The position numbers were made by a program, and so were the translations under genes. Source: PZPK01 sp047628385 (GTDB lineage: Bacteria; Pseudomonadota; Gammaproteobacteria; Pseudomonadales; Oleiphilaceae). From it: DNA of 26,732 nucleotides. Positions 24,858 through 26,732 of the stretch are shown here, piece by piece. Position 1 is the stretch's first letter, and every line of letters starts with the position of its first letter. The notes below the pieces were generated by a model. That model was not told where the DNA came from. It was given only the letters and a program-made list of their open reading frames with translations, and ran no database searches. Location: NCBI GenBank assembly GCA_047628385.1, contig JBLHVH010000021.1, positions 1 to 26,732 of the forward strand, read 5' to 3'.

Positions 24858-26570
24858 ATGCTTAAATTCAGCTGCCAAACGTCTAAATTACTAGTTTCAA
24901 CCCTATTGTTATGACCCTTATGGTTGACTCAAGATAGTTTTGTATATGGCTCAGAAACCAGCATGGCAGATAGCGTATTCATCAATACAAACGTATATAC
25001 AGCAAACCCTGCTCAACCCTTCGCTCAAAGCATAGCGATTAAAGGCCAAAAATAGTATATGTAGGCGGCTGTGAAGGCGTTAAATCCAAAATTGGTCATA
25101 ATACCGATGTAGTAGATTTAAAAGTCGCTCAAGTGCTTCCCGGATTTATCGACAACCATAACCATATTTTTGAAGCTGCATCTGAAGTGGGTGGAAACTG
25201 TCAGCTTTCTGCCTATTTAACTTCTTCTGAACGAATCCCACACCTTCGTCACTGCCTAAAAAACTCAAAGCCTGATCAGTGGGTCATTAGTTGAAGGCAT
25301 ACGATTGATTTTATAATGGATGACCAAGTAGAATTTAGCCCAATCGAAATTATTGATAGCGTCTTTAAAAACCATCTAGTCATTATTATGGAGCAGACAT
25401 CTCACTCGATGTGGGTTAACTCGGTTGCATTACGCTATGCTGGCATTACATTAGATACACCAGACCCAGAAGGCGGCAAAATAATGAAAGATCCTGAAAC
25501 AGGTCAATTACTAGGCATTTTAGTTGATAACGCCGGCGATATTGTTATGGACCAAGCCTGAAACAACTTAGAGAATAAGATTTCACAACGTTATGATGGT
25601 TTATTAAACGACCTAAATGAAGCCGCAAAGAACGGTATTACGCCTGTCGGTGACGGACGAATGTACTGGAAGCGCGGCGGGAATGATGTTTGGAAAGCGG
25701 TTAAGTCCGATGGAGTATTAACCGCTAGAATCTCTTGACGACCATGGATATACCCTAACCTTAAGCCAGATGATCAGCTTAAATTTTTAAAACGAATCCA
25801 AAGCGTCGTTAAAACAAAGTTACTGATAACCGACCAAGTTAAAATGTATAGTGACGGCATCATTATCAATAGCAAAGAAAAAGTACTCGTGCCCTACTCG
25901 TTTACCTACTTCCTTGAATCGCCCTATGGCATTCACCATATACCGCCATTTGAGATGGAATCTTGGCTTATTGCATTAGATAAAATGGTATTAGGGCTCA
26001 TATACATGGGATTGGTGATGGCGCTGTAAGAGCGCTCACTTAATGCGATTGAAGGCGCAAGAAAATTCGACTCAAATCGAACCTATAACATGACCCATAT
26101 TGAAATTATCGACTCGCATGATATCGGTAGATTTAAGTCACTTAAGGTCGACGCCGATTTTCAAGTATGATCAGACTCTTAGGCGAGGCTGATCATAACT
26201 GGGATACTCCTTTCATCGGAAAAGAACGTGCGCATAGGCTAGTGCCATTAAGAGAAGTATATGATAGCGGTGTAAGTGTAACGCTTAGCAGTGATTGGAA
26301 CGTCGACCCTTTAAGCCCTTTAGCTAGCATTTCAAAAGCAGTTAAGCTTAAAAATAAAGGCCTACCCAATCTTAGAGCGGGGTAGATGCTTATACCATCA
26401 ATGCCGCGAAGGCGTTCGGGCTTGAGTCTGTCACAGGTCCAATTGAAGCGGGTAAGTCGGCAGATTTAGTAATTCTAGATCGAGATATTTTCAAGCAAAA
26501 ACCTCAAGCAATCAAAAAGACTCTGGTCATTCAAACCATACTGTAAGGTAAAACAGTTTTTATGCATTGA
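24858..26570 (+). pseudogene. Exported amidohydrolase (YtcJ-like, amidohydrolase_3), full-length relic
   Basis: The relic corresponds to about 565 residues, near full family length. A signal-peptide-like start is followed by VFINTNVYTANP, IAIKGQK and VLPGFIDNHNHIFEAA, with the metal-binding H-x-H. Later come KMYSDGIIIN, RAHIHGIGDGAVRAL, LSSDWNVDPLSPLASISKA and YTINAAKAFGLESVTG, then IEAGKSADLVILDRDIF. In-frame TGA codons lie at 24912, 25292, 25559, 25736 and 26168, and a TAA at 26544. Frame changes near 25050, 25988, 26040, 26178 and 26380 each fit loss of a single base, mostly in short homopolymers. Domain order is intact and no insertion is seen. Such enzymes hydrolyse amides or related bonds; the substrate is unknown. 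It cannot make a functional protein in this state. Confidence 0.9.
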
Positions 26571-26575
26571 TGCGC

Positions 26576-26731
26576 CTAACTAACAATATCATCTTGAGAA
26601 AAAAAGATAAAAAAACAGAGTAACAAACCCATAAAATTAGTCGTCACTGGATTAAAAGCTTCTACTAGTAGGCTCGGCATTACCCGAACAACGCCTACCA
26701 CAAAAAAATCAACAAGACTGCTACCAAGTAA
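26576..26731 (-). CDS. Possible C-terminal end of a gene entering from the right edge
   Basis: A minus-strand frame open from the edge for 51 codons to TAG at 26576. It is hydrophobic (VDFFVVGVVRVMPSLLVEAF, then FMGLLLCFFIFFSQDDIVS) and could be a membrane-protein tail. It overlaps the hairpin at 26668-26698, and 51 open codons can arise by chance, so support is thin. Confidence 0.2.
   Translation of the reverse strand, partial: LLGSSLVDFFVVGVVRVMPSLLVEAFNPVTTNFMGLLLCFFIFFSQDDIVS
26668..26698. other. Hairpin of unknown role
   Basis: GTAGGC pairs with GCCTAC (outer 6 bp) and an inner CGG pairs with CCG; the intervening bases are T, CATTAC and AACAAC. No T-run follows closely on either strand. 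It might be a terminator stem, a repeat end or part of an element continuing beyond the window. Confidence 0.4.
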
Positions 26732-26732
26732 A

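Noticed and set aside
24858..26570. TGA read as tryptophan (recoded genetic code or mobile element with its own code)
   Set aside because: folC and the nearby intact HDOD gene end with TGA, intact genes use TGG for Trp, and the relic also needs five frame corrections and a TAA change. Decay explains it better.

Overview
The window is chromosomal DNA from an AT-rich gammaproteobacterium, probably marine or host-associated. The assignment rests on one conserved block on the minus strand: fimV, truA, trpF, trpB, trpA, accD, folC, dedD, cvpA, purF. This gene order is typical of Pseudomonas, Oceanospirillales and Alteromonadales relatives. Species cannot be fixed from the sequence.

Layout. (1) 1-11478, all minus strand: the housekeeping block. 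It ends inside purF at the left edge. It covers tryptophan synthesis, the carboxyltransferase subunit of acetyl-CoA carboxylase, folate polyglutamylation, a SPOR cell-division protein, CvpA, the first purine-specific enzyme, tRNA pseudouridylation and the polar hub FimV. Overlaps and short gaps indicate co-transcription. Breaks are a 386-bp gap before trpF, a 64-bp gap before accD and a 127-bp gap before cvpA. (2) 11756-16716, minus strand: a compact envelope and c-di-GMP cluster made of a secreted cupredoxin-like protein, a membrane protein with a periplasmic sensor and HAMP-GGDEF-EAL domains, a DUF3034-type outer-membrane-like protein and a truncated-haemoglobin lipoprotein. An SRPBCC protein lies upstream. 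I think this cluster is the most interesting intact system here. (3) 16961-17722, plus strand: a YciK-like short-chain dehydrogenase. (4) 17723 to the right edge: a sparse, decaying accessory region.

The accessory region holds three intact genes: an unrecognised protein of about 325 residues, a membrane diguanylate cyclase (GGEEF) and an HDOD protein. Around them lie a full-length LysR regulator broken only by two in-frame TAA codons, an IS1182-type and an IS66-type transposase fragment, an unrecognised broken reading frame, and a full-length amidohydrolase relic with several TGA codons and single-base deletions. Three copies of a roughly 145-bp dispersed repeat also lie here. Two of them flank the HDOD gene in the same orientation.

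How the genes work together: region 1 is ordinary metabolism. Region 2 plausibly links an extracytoplasmic redox, metal or gas signal to c-di-GMP breakdown. The diguanylate cyclase of region 4 would make c-di-GMP. No tRNA, rRNA, CRISPR array or complete insertion sequence was seen.
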